Shown: piece by piece, positions 1 to 8,336 of the stretch
Layout: every line of letters starts with the position of its first letter
How positions within the stretch are numbered: position 1 is the first letter of the stretch
From: Myxococcaceae bacterium
GTDB lineage: Bacteria; Myxococcota; Myxococcia; Myxococcales; Myxococcaceae
Assembly (NCBI GenBank): GCA_017881345.1
Contig: JADGQZ010000279.1
Span: 1 to 37,343 of the forward strand
DNA length: 37,343 nt
Direction of reading: 5' to 3'
Made by a program: the position numbers and the translations under genes
Notes under the pieces: generated by a model
The model's database searches: none
What the model was told of the DNA's origin: nothing
The model's input: only the letters and a program-made list of their open reading frames with translations

Positions 1-1
1 C

Positions 2-736
2 TATTCGGCCCCGAGCTTCTCGATGCTGGTGAACTTCACCCGGGTGAATGGCCTCGAGCCTGCACCGGTCCCGTTCCGGAAGGACGGCGACATCGACCCC
101 GACGCGCTGCTCGGCCAGCGCGCGGCCATCACCTACATCTGCAGCCCGAACAATCCGACCGGCAGCGGTGTCTCCGCGGCCTCCATCGAGACCGTGGTCT
201 CGCAGGCCGAGGGGCTGGTGCTGGTGGACGAGGCGTACGGGGAGTACTCGGGTCAGACGGCGGTCGGGCTCTTGCCGCGCGCGCCGCAGCTCCTGGTCAC
301 CCGGACCCTGTCCAAGGCCTTCGGTCTCGCCGGGCTCCGCGTGGGTTACGGGCTCGCCGCGCCCGAGGTGGTCCAGGTGCTGGAGAAGGTCCGCGGCCCC
401 TACAAGGTGAACGCGCTGGGCGAGCGCGCGGCACTGGCGGCGCTCCGCGAGGACGGGCCATGGGTTCGTCGCCACGTCGAGGAGGCGCTGGGCATCCGGG
501 TGCGGCTGCGCACGGCGCTCGGGTCGCTCGGGCTCCGGCCGCTGCCCTCGGCGGCGAACTTCCTCTGCGTTCCGGTGCCCGACTCCGCCGCGCTCGGCAA
601 GGCGCTGCTCGTCCGGGGGATCAAGGTCCGGGTGCTCCGGTCGCTCCCCGGTATCGGCGACGCCTTCCGCGTCGGGGTGGGGCCGTGGGACCAGATGGAG
701 CGGCTGCTGTCCGCGCTGCGCGAGGTGCTCAGGTGA
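2..736 (+). CDS. hisC: Histidinol-phosphate aminotransferase, 5'-truncated by the window edge
   Basis: Frame is open upstream of the listed ATG at 23 (YSAPSFSMLVNF); aminotransferase motifs CSPNNPTGSG, VDEAYGEYSG, TRTLSKAFGLAGLRVGYG; followed by hisH. Confidence 0.93.
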   Translation, partial: YSAPSFSMLVNFTRVNGLEPAPVPFRKDGDIDPDALLGQRAAITYICSPNNPTGSGVSAASIETVVSQAEGLVLVDEAYGEYSGQTAVGLLPRAPQLLVTRTLSKAFGLAGLRVGYGLAAPEVVQVLEKVRGPYKVNALGERAALAALREDGPWVRRHVEEALGIRVRLRTALGSLGLRPLPSAANFLCVPVPDSAALGKALLVRGIKVRVLRSLPGIGDAFRVGVGPWDQMERLLSALREVLR

Positions 737-1326
737 GGGTGTCGGTCCTCGACACGCGGGTGGGGAACGTCCACTCGCTCCTGAAGGCCCTGGCGGCGGC
801 GGGCGGCGAGCCTCGACTCGAGTCGCGACCCGAGGCCTGTCTCGCAGCGCCGATGCTGGTGCTTCCTGGCGTCGGCGCGTACCCGGCGGCGAGCACCCTC
901 CTGGCCGAGGCACGCGAGGCGGTCCGGGAGCGGCTCCTCGGTGGCGCCCCCGGCCTGGGGATCTGTCTCGGGATGCAGCTCCTCCTGGACGAGAGCGAGG
1001 AGGGCCCCGGAGCCGGACTCGGCGTGATTCCCGGACGGGTAGTGCGGCTCGAGGCGCCCCGCGTCCCCCACATGGGATGGAACCGGGTGGAGGGCGAGGA
1101 CCCCCTCCTGACCCGTTCCGGGCTGAGGACGGCTTACTACGCCCACAGCTTCGTCTGCCGTCCAGTGGATGCAGACGCCGTCCGGGCCACGACGGAGCAC
1201 GCAGGCGTCAGGTTTCCGGCGATGATTCGGTCCAGAGGGATGGTGGGCGTGCAATTCCACCCGGAGAAGAGCGGCGCACCGGGGCTGGCGTTCCTGGCCG
1301 CGGTGCTCGAGGAGGTCGGCAGATGA
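733..1326 (+). CDS. hisH: Imidazole glycerol phosphate synthase glutaminase subunit
   Basis: GTG start at 733 (MRVSVLDTRVGNVHS); PGVGAYPAA, GICLGMQLLLDESEEG, HMGWN, VQFHPEKS motifs. Confidence 0.95.
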   Translation: MRVSVLDTRVGNVHSLLKALAAAGGEPRLESRPEACLAAPMLVLPGVGAYPAASTLLAEAREAVRERLLGGAPGLGICLGMQLLLDESEEGPGAGLGVIPGRVVRLEAPRVPHMGWNRVEGEDPLLTRSGLRTAYYAHSFVCRPVDADAVRATTEHAGVRFPAMIRSRGMVGVQFHPEKSGAPGLAFLAAVLEEVGR

Positions 1327-2033
1327 GGGTCTTTCCAGCGATCGATCTACGGGGTGGGGCCTGCGTCCAGTGGGTGGGTGGCGTCCCGGAGGCCGAGAAG
1401 ATCCGTCTTCCGGACCCGATCGAGGTCGCGCACCGGTGGAAGACGGCCGGCTTCAAGGCGCTCCATCTCGTGGACCTCGACGCGGCGCTCGGTACCGGCT
1501 CGAACGCCGCGCTCATCGCCACGATCCTGAAGGACTCCGGGCTGGAGGCCGAGGTCGGCGGAGGCGTGCGCGACGCCGAGTCCATCCAGCGGCTGCTCGA
1601 TCTCGGCGCCCACCGGGTGATCATCGGAACGCGGGCGCTCGAGGATCCGCGCTGGCTCGAGGAGATGGCCTTTCGCTTCCCCGGGAAGCTGATGCTCGGC
1701 GCCGATGCACGGGGCCGCCAGGTCGTCACCCGGGGGTGGACGCGCACCCTGACCCAGGACGTCGGCGCGCTGGTCGCCGGCGTGGACGCCCTTCCTCTCG
1801 CAGGCATCCTGGTCACCGCGGTGCACGTCGAGGGACTGGAGGGGGGGACCGACCTCGCCCTCATGTCCGAGCTGGTGGAGACCAGCGGGCATCCCGTCAT
1901 CGCCTCCGGCGGGATCGCCTCGATGGACGAGCTGCGGAAGCTGTCCGCGGCCGGCGTCGCGGGCGCCGTGCTCGGGATGTCGCTCTACACCGGCAGGATC
2001 GACGCCGCGGCCGCCGCGCGAGAATTCCCGTGA
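1323..2033 (+). CDS. hisA: ProFAR isomerase
   Basis: ATG at 1323: MRVFPAIDLRGGACVQ; EVGGGVRD, VIIGTRALEDP, VIASGGIASMDEL motifs; (beta/alpha)8 isomerase. Confidence 0.95.
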   Translation: MRVFPAIDLRGGACVQWVGGVPEAEKIRLPDPIEVAHRWKTAGFKALHLVDLDAALGTGSNAALIATILKDSGLEAEVGGGVRDAESIQRLLDLGAHRVIIGTRALEDPRWLEEMAFRFPGKLMLGADARGRQVVTRGWTRTLTQDVGALVAGVDALPLAGILVTAVHVEGLEGGTDLALMSELVETSGHPVIASGGIASMDELRKLSAAGVAGAVLGMSLYTGRIDAAAAAREFP

Positions 2034-2575
2034 CCGTCCGGCTGGTGCGCGAGACGAGGGAGAGCCGCATCGAGGTGGAGATCGGTCCGGGGGCAGATCC
2101 GGCCCGCATCGAGACCGGGAAGCCGTTCTTCGACCACATGCTCGCCACGTTCGCGCGGTACGCCGGGCTGAGCCTCGGCGTGCGGGCGCGCGGGGATCTG
2201 ACGCACCACCTGATGGAGGACGTGGCCATCACCGTGGGCCTCGCCTTCCGGAAGATGATCCCCGCGACGGCGGCGCGCTTCGGCGAGCGCACCGTGCCCA
2301 TGGACGATGCGCTGGTTCAGGCGGCGGTGGACGTGGGCGGGCGTGCTTACTACCGGGGCCGGCTCCCGAACGCGCTCTACGAGCACTGGATGCGGAGCTT
2401 CGCCGAGAACGCCGGGGCCACGGTCCACCTGCGCGTGCTGCGCGGGCGCAACCGGCACCACGTGGTCGAGTGCGCGTTCAAGGCGCTCGGTCTCGCCCTC
2501 CGCGATGCCCTGGCCGAGGGCGGGACGGTGTTCAGCCTCAAGGGCTCGGTGAAGGTCACCGAGGGCGGCGGCTGA
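2030..2575 (+). CDS. hisB: Imidazoleglycerol-phosphate dehydratase (monofunctional)
   Basis: GTG start at 2030; PFFDHMLATFARYAG, HHLMEDVAI, SFAENAGATVHLRVLRGRNRHHVVECAFKALGLALRDA. Confidence 0.93.
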   Translation: MTVRLVRETRESRIEVEIGPGADPARIETGKPFFDHMLATFARYAGLSLGVRARGDLTHHLMEDVAITVGLAFRKMIPATAARFGERTVPMDDALVQAAVDVGGRAYYRGRLPNALYEHWMRSFAENAGATVHLRVLRGRNRHHVVECAFKALGLALRDALAEGGTVFSLKGSVKVTEGGG

Positions 2576-3336
2576 TGCTGGCGCCGCGCATCGTGGCCTG
2601 CCTCGACGTGACCGGCGGCCGGGTGGTGAAGGGGACGAAGTTCGTGGACCTCCGCGACCAGGGGGACCCGGTGGAGCTGGCCGAGGCCTACGGCCGGGAT
2701 GGGGCGGACGAGGTCACCTTCCTCGACATCTCGGCGACCCCCGAGCAGCGGGCGACCCTGCTCGACGTGGTCCGCCGCACGGCAGAGCGGCTCTTCGTCC
2801 CGCTCACGGTTGGCGGTGGCATGCGCTCGGTCGACGACGTGGAGCGGGCGCTCCGGGCAGGCGCGGACAAGGTGGCGCTGAACTCGGCGCCGGTGCGTGC
2901 GCCCGAGCTCTTCTCCGAGTGCGCACGGCGCTTCGGGGCACAGTGCGTGGTGGCGAGCATCGACGCCCGGCGCTCGGGTGACCGCTGGCAGGTGGTGGTC
3001 GGCGGCGGGCGGACGGCGGTGGACCTGGATGCCATCGAGTGGGCGCGGGAGGCCGAGCGGCGCGGGGCGGGGGAGATCCTCCTCACGAGCATCGACCGCG
3101 ACGGCGTGCGGACCGGCTACGACCTCGCCCTGACCCGCGCGGTGGCCAGCGCGGTGCACGTCCCGGTGGTCGCGTCCGGTGGCGCGGGCGAGGCCGAGCA
3201 TCTCCGTGCTGTGCTGCAGGACGCGGGCGCCGACGCGGCGCTGGTGGCGGGGATTCTCCATGACGGCACGACCACCGTGCGGGCGCTGAAGCAGGCGCTC
3301 TCGGCGGCCGGCGTGCCGGTGCGCGGCGAGGCGTGA
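2575..3336 (+). CDS. hisF: Imidazole glycerol phosphate synthase cyclase subunit
   Basis: ATG at 2575: MLAPRIVACLDVTGGRVVKGTKFVDLRDQGDPVELA; LTVGGGMRSVDD, VVASGGAGEAEHL. Confidence 0.96.
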   Translation: MLAPRIVACLDVTGGRVVKGTKFVDLRDQGDPVELAEAYGRDGADEVTFLDISATPEQRATLLDVVRRTAERLFVPLTVGGGMRSVDDVERALRAGADKVALNSAPVRAPELFSECARRFGAQCVVASIDARRSGDRWQVVVGGGRTAVDLDAIEWAREAERRGAGEILLTSIDRDGVRTGYDLALTRAVASAVHVPVVASGGAGEAEHLRAVLQDAGADAALVAGILHDGTTTVRALKQALSAAGVPVRGEA

Positions 3337-4106
3337 TGAGCGAGGCACGGTCGTGGATGGAGGCGGCGGAGGCGGTGGCCCGGGTGGCGGGAGGGGTCGC
3401 GCTGCGCCACTACCACCGTGGGGTCGTGGTGGAGACGAAGGGAGACGGGACGCCGGTCTCGGTGGCGGATCGCGAGGCGGAGGAGGCCGCGCGGCGCTGG
3501 CTGGAGACGCACTGCCCGGAGGACGGCATCCTCGGCGAGGAGCTCGGGTCGACGCGGCCCGACGCTCGCCGCCGGTGGATCCTCGACCCGATCGACGGGA
3601 CCAAGACCTTCGTGCGTCGCGTGCCGCTCTGGGGGACCCTGGTCGCCCTGGCCGAGGGTGAGAAGGTGCTCGCCGGCGCGGCGTTCTTCCCGGCGGTGGA
3701 CGAGCTGGTGGTCGCGGCGCAGGGGGCCGGGTGTCTCTGGAACGGGAAGCCCGCCCGGGTTTCCTCGGTCTCGACGCTCTCCGAGGCGGTCACGCTGACG
3801 ACCGATGCCCGGATGGGGACCCAGGCGCAGCTCCGTGGGCTCGAGGCGCTGTCGTCCCGGGCTGGCCTCGTCCGCACCTGGGGCGACTGCTACGGCTATC
3901 TGCTGGTCGCGACCGGCCGGGCGGAGGCGATGACCGACTCGGTGATGGCGCCCTGGGACGCGGCCGCGTTGCAGCCGATCATCGAGGAGGCGGGTGGGGT
4001 GTTCACCGACTGGAGCGGAAGGCGGACGGCGTTCGGCGGGAGCTCGGTGGCGACCAATGCCGCCCTCGCCGCCGAGGTCCGCGCGGCGCTCGGGGTGGAG
4101 CGATGA
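3336..4106 (+). CDS. hisN: Histidinol-phosphatase, inositol-monophosphatase family
   Basis: GEELGSTRPDARRRWILDPIDGTKTFVRRVPLWGTLVAL and MAPWDAAALQPIIEEAGG metal/substrate motifs; position inside his operon. GTG at 3333 is an alternative start. Confidence 0.9.
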   Translation: MSEARSWMEAAEAVARVAGGVALRHYHRGVVVETKGDGTPVSVADREAEEAARRWLETHCPEDGILGEELGSTRPDARRRWILDPIDGTKTFVRRVPLWGTLVALAEGEKVLAGAAFFPAVDELVVAAQGAGCLWNGKPARVSSVSTLSEAVTLTTDARMGTQAQLRGLEALSSRAGLVRTWGDCYGYLLVATGRAEAMTDSVMAPWDAAALQPIIEEAGGVFTDWSGRRTAFGGSSVATNAALAAEVRAALGVER

Positions 4107-4690
4107 CGCTCGACTTCGACAAGGGAGGCGGACGGGTGACCGTCGTCACGCGCGATGCGCGGACCGGCGCGGTGCTCATGGTCGCCCACGCCGACCGCGA
4201 GGCGTTCGCCCGGACCGAGGCCACGGGCGAGATGCACTACACCTCGCGGACCCGCGGGCTGTGGCGAAAGGGCGAGACCAGCGGGAACGTGCAGAAGGTG
4301 GTGCGGCTCACTCCCGACTGCGACTCGGACGCGGTGCTCGCCGATGTGGTGCCGGCGGGTCCGGCCTGCCACGACGGGACGACCTCCTGCTTCCGCGAAG
4401 CGGGCGAGGCGTCCGGGGCCTTCGCCCGGCTCGACGCCGTGGTGCGCGCGCGCTCGGAGTCGAGCGAGGCCGAGAAGAGCTACACGCGGAAGCTGCTCGC
4501 CGACCGGAACCTCCGGCTCAAGAAGCTCGGCGAGGAGACGGCGGAGCTGGTGACGGCGTGTGCCGACGGTGACCGGGAGCGTGCGACCGAGGAGGCCGCG
4601 GACGTCGTGTATCACCTGACCGTGGCGCTCCGGGCGCTGGGGGTCGGGCTCGGTGACGTCGCCGCGGCGCTCGACCGCCGGGCGCGCTGA
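4103..4690 (+). CDS. hisI: Bifunctional phosphoribosyl-AMP cyclohydrolase / phosphoribosyl-ATP pyrophosphatase
   Basis: HisI part: MHYTSRTRGLWRKGETSGNVQKV, DCDSDAVL, CHDGTTSCF; HisE part: SYTRKLLADRNLRLKKLGEETAELVTA..EEAADVVYHLTVAL. Confidence 0.93.
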   Translation: MTLDFDKGGGRVTVVTRDARTGAVLMVAHADREAFARTEATGEMHYTSRTRGLWRKGETSGNVQKVVRLTPDCDSDAVLADVVPAGPACHDGTTSCFREAGEASGAFARLDAVVRARSESSEAEKSYTRKLLADRNLRLKKLGEETAELVTACADGDRERATEEAADVVYHLTVALRALGVGLGDVAAALDRRAR

Positions 4691-4749
4691 GTCCGTTGCA
4701 GGTCAGCCCGGCCCTTCGGAGGACTACGAACGAGCCAGCCGATCGGATG

Positions 4750-4780
4750 CGGGGTGCGGTTCGCTTGCGCGAGCACCCCG
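4750..4780 (+). terminator. Strong hairpin after the his operon; terminator or leader structure
   Basis: CGGGGTGC (4750-4757) pairs with GCACCCCG (4773-4780); inner TCGC (4761-4764) pairs with GCGA (4769-4772). No downstream T-tract, so class is uncertain. Confidence 0.4.
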
Positions 4781-4803
4781 CCCTCTGAAAGAAACGACGA
4801 CCC

Positions 4804-5625
4804 GTGACCCACCAGGAGTTCCTAGAACAGGTCGACGCGTATGCCCTCGGGGCGCTGGACCCGGTGGAGGCGCGCGCACTCGAGGCGCACCTCGCCAGCG
4901 GCGGCCCCCATCCCGGCTGCGAGGCGGCGCTCGCCCGTGCGAACCAGGTCGTCGCGGATCTCGCCTCGGACCTCGAGCCCGTCACTCCACCGCCCCGTGT
5001 CTGGGAGGCCGTCGCGCGTTCCATCTCCGGCCCGGCATCCCCGCGGGCGCCCGCGCCGCTCCGGGCTCCGCCGCGTCGTCGGGCCCCGGCGTGGGCCTAC
5101 GCGATCGCCGCCGCGGCGGTGCTCACGCTGGTGGTCAGCGGCCTCGGTGTTCGCGAGGCACGCCGCTCGGAGGCCCAGGCCAGCGCCACCGCCGCCGCGT
5201 GCGCCCGTGAGCTCGCCGAGGCGCGCATCGACGTGCTCCGCAAGGAGGACGCGCTCCAGCTCCTCGTCGAGCCGGGGACCCAGCTGGTGTCGCTCAAGCC
5301 CACACCAGACGCGAAGGGTCCGCTCGCCCAGAGCTCGGGAGTCGTGATCTTCAACAATCCGCGCGGTCGGGCCCTCTTTCTCGGCAAGAGCTTCCCGGGT
5401 GAGCCCACGCGCGATTACGAGCTGTGGCTGATCCGTGACGGGAAGACGATCGCCGCCGGCCTCCTTCCCCCCGGTCCCGACGGACGCGTCTTCGCCGACG
5501 TTCGCCCGGAGGTCTTGACGGGCGGCCGGCCGCAGAACTTCGCGGTTTCCCTGGAGCAGAAGGGCGGCGTGACGGGCACGCCAGTCGGCCCGGTCATCTT
5601 CCTCGGAGCAGTCGCCTCGCCATGA
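4804..5625 (+). CDS. RskA-like anti-sigma factor, single TM
   Basis: N-terminal VDAYALGALDPVEARALEAHL; TM AIAAAAVLTLVVSGL; C-terminal YELWLIRDGKTIAAGLLPPGPDGRVF...FAVSLEQKGGVTGTPVGPVIFLG typical of the anti-sigma-K RskA domain; directly upstream of an ECF sigma gene. GTG start. Confidence 0.85.
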   Translation: MTHQEFLEQVDAYALGALDPVEARALEAHLASGGPHPGCEAALARANQVVADLASDLEPVTPPPRVWEAVARSISGPASPRAPAPLRAPPRRRAPAWAYAIAAAAVLTLVVSGLGVREARRSEAQASATAAACARELAEARIDVLRKEDALQLLVEPGTQLVSLKPTPDAKGPLAQSSGVVIFNNPRGRALFLGKSFPGEPTRDYELWLIRDGKTIAAGLLPPGPDGRVFADVRPEVLTGGRPQNFAVSLEQKGGVTGTPVGPVIFLGAVASP

Positions 5626-6161
5626 GCGCCTCCACCGAGGAGGGAGGGGTGCTCGAGGCCATCCGGCACGGCGACTCGCGCGCGCTCGAGGACCTGTACC
5701 GGCGCCACGCCCCGCGCATCCACGCGCTCCTGCTCCGGATCCTCCGCGAGACCGCGGATGCCGAGGAGATCCTCCAGGAGACCTTCGTCGATGCCTGGAA
5801 GCGCGCGGGTGAGTACGCGCCGTCCCGCGGCTCGGTCGAGGCCTGGTTGATCACCATCGCCCGGAGCCGGGCCATCGATCGCATTCGCCACCGGGGTGCG
5901 CGACTGCGCCTGGTCCGGCAGACCGAGCAGCTGGCCCCCGCAGAGCCCCCGCCCGCTGACCCTCCGGACGTCCACGCCCAGACCCGCCTCCGCCGGGCCC
6001 TCGGGACGCTCCCGCCGGAGCAGCGCCGTGCGCTCGAGCTCGCCTACTGGGAAGGGCTCTCCCAGAGCGAGATCTCGGAGCACACCGGGGACCCGCTGGG
6101 CACGGTGAAGACCCGTGTTCGCCTGGGTTTGCAGAGGCTCGCCGAGCTCCTCACTGGCTGA
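5622..6161 (+). CDS. ECF-type RNA polymerase sigma factor
   Basis: Region 2: LEDLYRRHAPRIHALLLRILRETADAEEILQETFVDAWKRAGEY; region 4: LPPEQRRALELAYWEGLSQSEISEHTGDPLGTVKTRVRLGLQRL. Confidence 0.95.
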   Translation: MSASTEEGGVLEAIRHGDSRALEDLYRRHAPRIHALLLRILRETADAEEILQETFVDAWKRAGEYAPSRGSVEAWLITIARSRAIDRIRHRGARLRLVRQTEQLAPAEPPPADPPDVHAQTRLRRALGTLPPEQRRALELAYWEGLSQSEISEHTGDPLGTVKTRVRLGLQRLAELLTG

Positions 6162-6196
6162 CACATCCAGGAACGCGCGTCGCCCGTAAGAGGTGC

Positions 6197-7282
6197 GTGC
6201 ATCGAGCCTTCGGGTCGAGACCGTTCGCTGCCGTGCTCGTCACGACCGCCGTGGCGCTCGCTCCCGCGACCGGCCGGGCGCATGCGCTGAGACTCTCCCG
6301 CGGCGAGTGGTCGATGGAGCAGGGCCGGGTCGAGGCGCATCTGACCTTCCTCCGTGAAGAGCTCCTCCTGCTCGCCGCCGAGAGGGTCGACGAAGGGACG
6401 GCAGAACGGGCCGCGCTCGAGCGCGTGGTCGTCTCCGACGTGCGCCTCGCGGGACAGCGGTGTGAGCTCCAGGAGAGCGGCCTCCATTCCGTGGAAGGAG
6501 ACGGGTCGCGCATCGACCTGCGCTGGCGCTGTCCCCCGTCTGGTGCGCTGTGGACGGTGCAGCTGCCGTTCCTGTCCGAGCTCTCGCCTGGTCACACCCA
6601 CCTCGCCCGCGTGACCGCGGAGGGGCAGACCGTCGAGCGCGTCGCACGGGGATCCCTCCCCAGCTTCGAGGTCGAGGCTCGCCCCTCGGTCTTCCACGCG
6701 CTGGGTCGCTTCTTTCGCCTCGGCGTGGAGCACATCTTCACCGGGTACGACCATCTGGCGTTTCTGCTGGGGCTCCTCCTCCTCGGGGGAACGGTCTCGC
6801 AGCTGGCGGGTATCGTCAGCAGCTTCACGCTCGCTCACTCGGTGACGCTCACCGTGGCCGCTCTCGGGGTGGTGTCCTTGCCCTCGGCGGTGGTCGAGCC
6901 GGCCATCGCCGCCAGTGTGGTGGCAGTCGCGGCCGAGAACCTGTGGGCGCTCCGCCGGAGCGCCGACTCTCCGGCCCGTGTCGCCGAGGCGATCGGGCGC
7001 CGCTGGCGGCTGACCTTCTGCTTTGGCCTGGTGCATGGCTTCGGGTTCGCGAACGCGCTGCGCGAGCTGGAGCTCCCACGCGCGGCCCTGGCCGCCGGCC
7101 TGGTGTCGTTCAATCTCGGGGTCGAGACCGGTCAGCTCCTGCTGGTGCTGGCCACGGTGCCGCTGCTCCGTGCGCTCGGACGGCTCTCCGGCGCCGGCCG
7201 GCCCGGAGCGCCCGCGCTCTCCTGGTCCATCGCCGGGCTCGGGCTCGTCTGGTTCGGGCAGCGGATCGCAGGGCTCGGGTAG
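6197..7282 (+). CDS. HupE/UreJ-like membrane protein with N-terminal exported domain
   Basis: Signal peptide-like N-terminus, about 160-aa soluble region, then multi-TM region with FFRLGVEHIFTGYDHLAFLLGLLLLGG, SFTLAHSVTLTVAALG, VHGFGFANAL, NLGVETGQ. GTG start. Confidence 0.8.
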   Translation: MHRAFGSRPFAAVLVTTAVALAPATGRAHALRLSRGEWSMEQGRVEAHLTFLREELLLLAAERVDEGTAERAALERVVVSDVRLAGQRCELQESGLHSVEGDGSRIDLRWRCPPSGALWTVQLPFLSELSPGHTHLARVTAEGQTVERVARGSLPSFEVEARPSVFHALGRFFRLGVEHIFTGYDHLAFLLGLLLLGGTVSQLAGIVSSFTLAHSVTLTVAALGVVSLPSAVVEPAIAASVVAVAAENLWALRRSADSPARVAEAIGRRWRLTFCFGLVHGFGFANALRELELPRAALAAGLVSFNLGVETGQLLLVLATVPLLRALGRLSGAGRPGAPALSWSIAGLGLVWFGQRIAGLG

Positions 7283-7358
7283 GTCGAAGGGCCCCGTACA
7301 TCCGGAGGCAGGGGGCCGTTCGTACCTCCGGCCGAACGAAGGAATCAGGAGGGTTCTC

Positions 7359-8312
7359 ATGAGGAGAGGAGTCGGTTGGTTCGGCACGGTGGCGCTGACT
7401 CTCGCGCTCGGGGCCTGCAGCGGCAGCAGCAACGAGACACCGCCGAAGCCCAAGGGCGACGGAACGGTGAAGTCCGTTGCCACGGTGGTCAGCGGCGGTA
7501 CGACCTTCCGGCTGCCGTTCGACGCCGCATTGAGCCCGGATGGGAAGACCGCCTACTTCACGGCGCTGGTCGACGACGGCGCGGCGCTCCTCAAGAGCCC
7601 GGTGATGGGCGGGGCGGCGACCAAGGTGGCCGACCTGGTCGGTCCCGGCAGCCTCGACGTCACCGCCGATGGCCGCACGGTGGTGGTGGCGGACCCTGCA
7701 GTCGAGTCGAGCACGGGCGCCCTCGGTGCGCTGGTCTCGGTCTCCTCCTCGGGCGGCACGCCCGCGGTGCTCTCCGGGACCGAAGGCTCCCTCCCACGTG
7801 GGGTGGCGATCTCCGGTAGCCGTGTCGTCTTCACCGGGGTGGATCCTGCCGACGGAGTCCCCGGCGTGTTCGAGACCACCGTCGGCGGTGGAGTCACGAC
7901 CCTGCTGAAGACCGGCCTGTTCGACCCGTCCGGGGTGTCGATCGGGTCGGGCGGTGAGGTCTACGTCCTCGACGCCGAAGGCGACGGGTCGAGCACGCGG
8001 CGCATCCTCAAGGTGGCGTCGGGCGCCGGGACCGAGCTGGTGAAGGGGCTCCGCGTCGGATTCCCGTCAGGGCTCGCCATGGCCGAGAACGGACTGAACC
8101 TGGTGGTCGCGAGCACGGATCCGGCGACAGGGACCGCGCGCTTCGAGCGCTTCGGTCTCTCCGGGACCACCGCCGGCGCGCCCGTCGCGACGACCATCGG
8201 AAGCTTCGACGAGCCGGCCGGGCTCCACCGGGCCGCCCTCTCCGACACCTACGCCTACGTCGACTCCGGTGCGAGCGGCAGCGGCACCGTCTTCGTCGTG
8301 AACCCTCAGTAA
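7359..8312 (+). CDS. Putative lipoprotein with beta-propeller-like repeats
   Basis: ATG at 7359 after AGGAGGG; lipobox LALGACSGSS; repeats such as LSPDGKTAYFTALVDDGAALLKSP, VTADGRTVVVAD, GLAMAENGLNLVVAS. Confidence 0.75.
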   Translation: MRRGVGWFGTVALTLALGACSGSSNETPPKPKGDGTVKSVATVVSGGTTFRLPFDAALSPDGKTAYFTALVDDGAALLKSPVMGGAATKVADLVGPGSLDVTADGRTVVVADPAVESSTGALGALVSVSSSGGTPAVLSGTEGSLPRGVAISGSRVVFTGVDPADGVPGVFETTVGGGVTTLLKTGLFDPSGVSIGSGGEVYVLDAEGDGSSTRRILKVASGAGTELVKGLRVGFPSGLAMAENGLNLVVASTDPATGTARFERFGLSGTTAGAPVATTIGSFDEPAGLHRAALSDTYAYVDSGASGSGTVFVVNPQ

Positions 8313-8336
8313 CCGCTTTCCTCGAAGGAGAACCCG

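Noticed and set aside
6170-6190. GGAAC as a classical ECF -35 element upstream of the HupE-like gene
   Set aside because: No suitable -10 at 16-17 nt spacing; the ACATCC-based alternative is listed only as a low-confidence finding.
6044-7483. 479-aa minus-strand ORF
   Set aside because: Antisense to the HupE-like gene; no recognisable family features.
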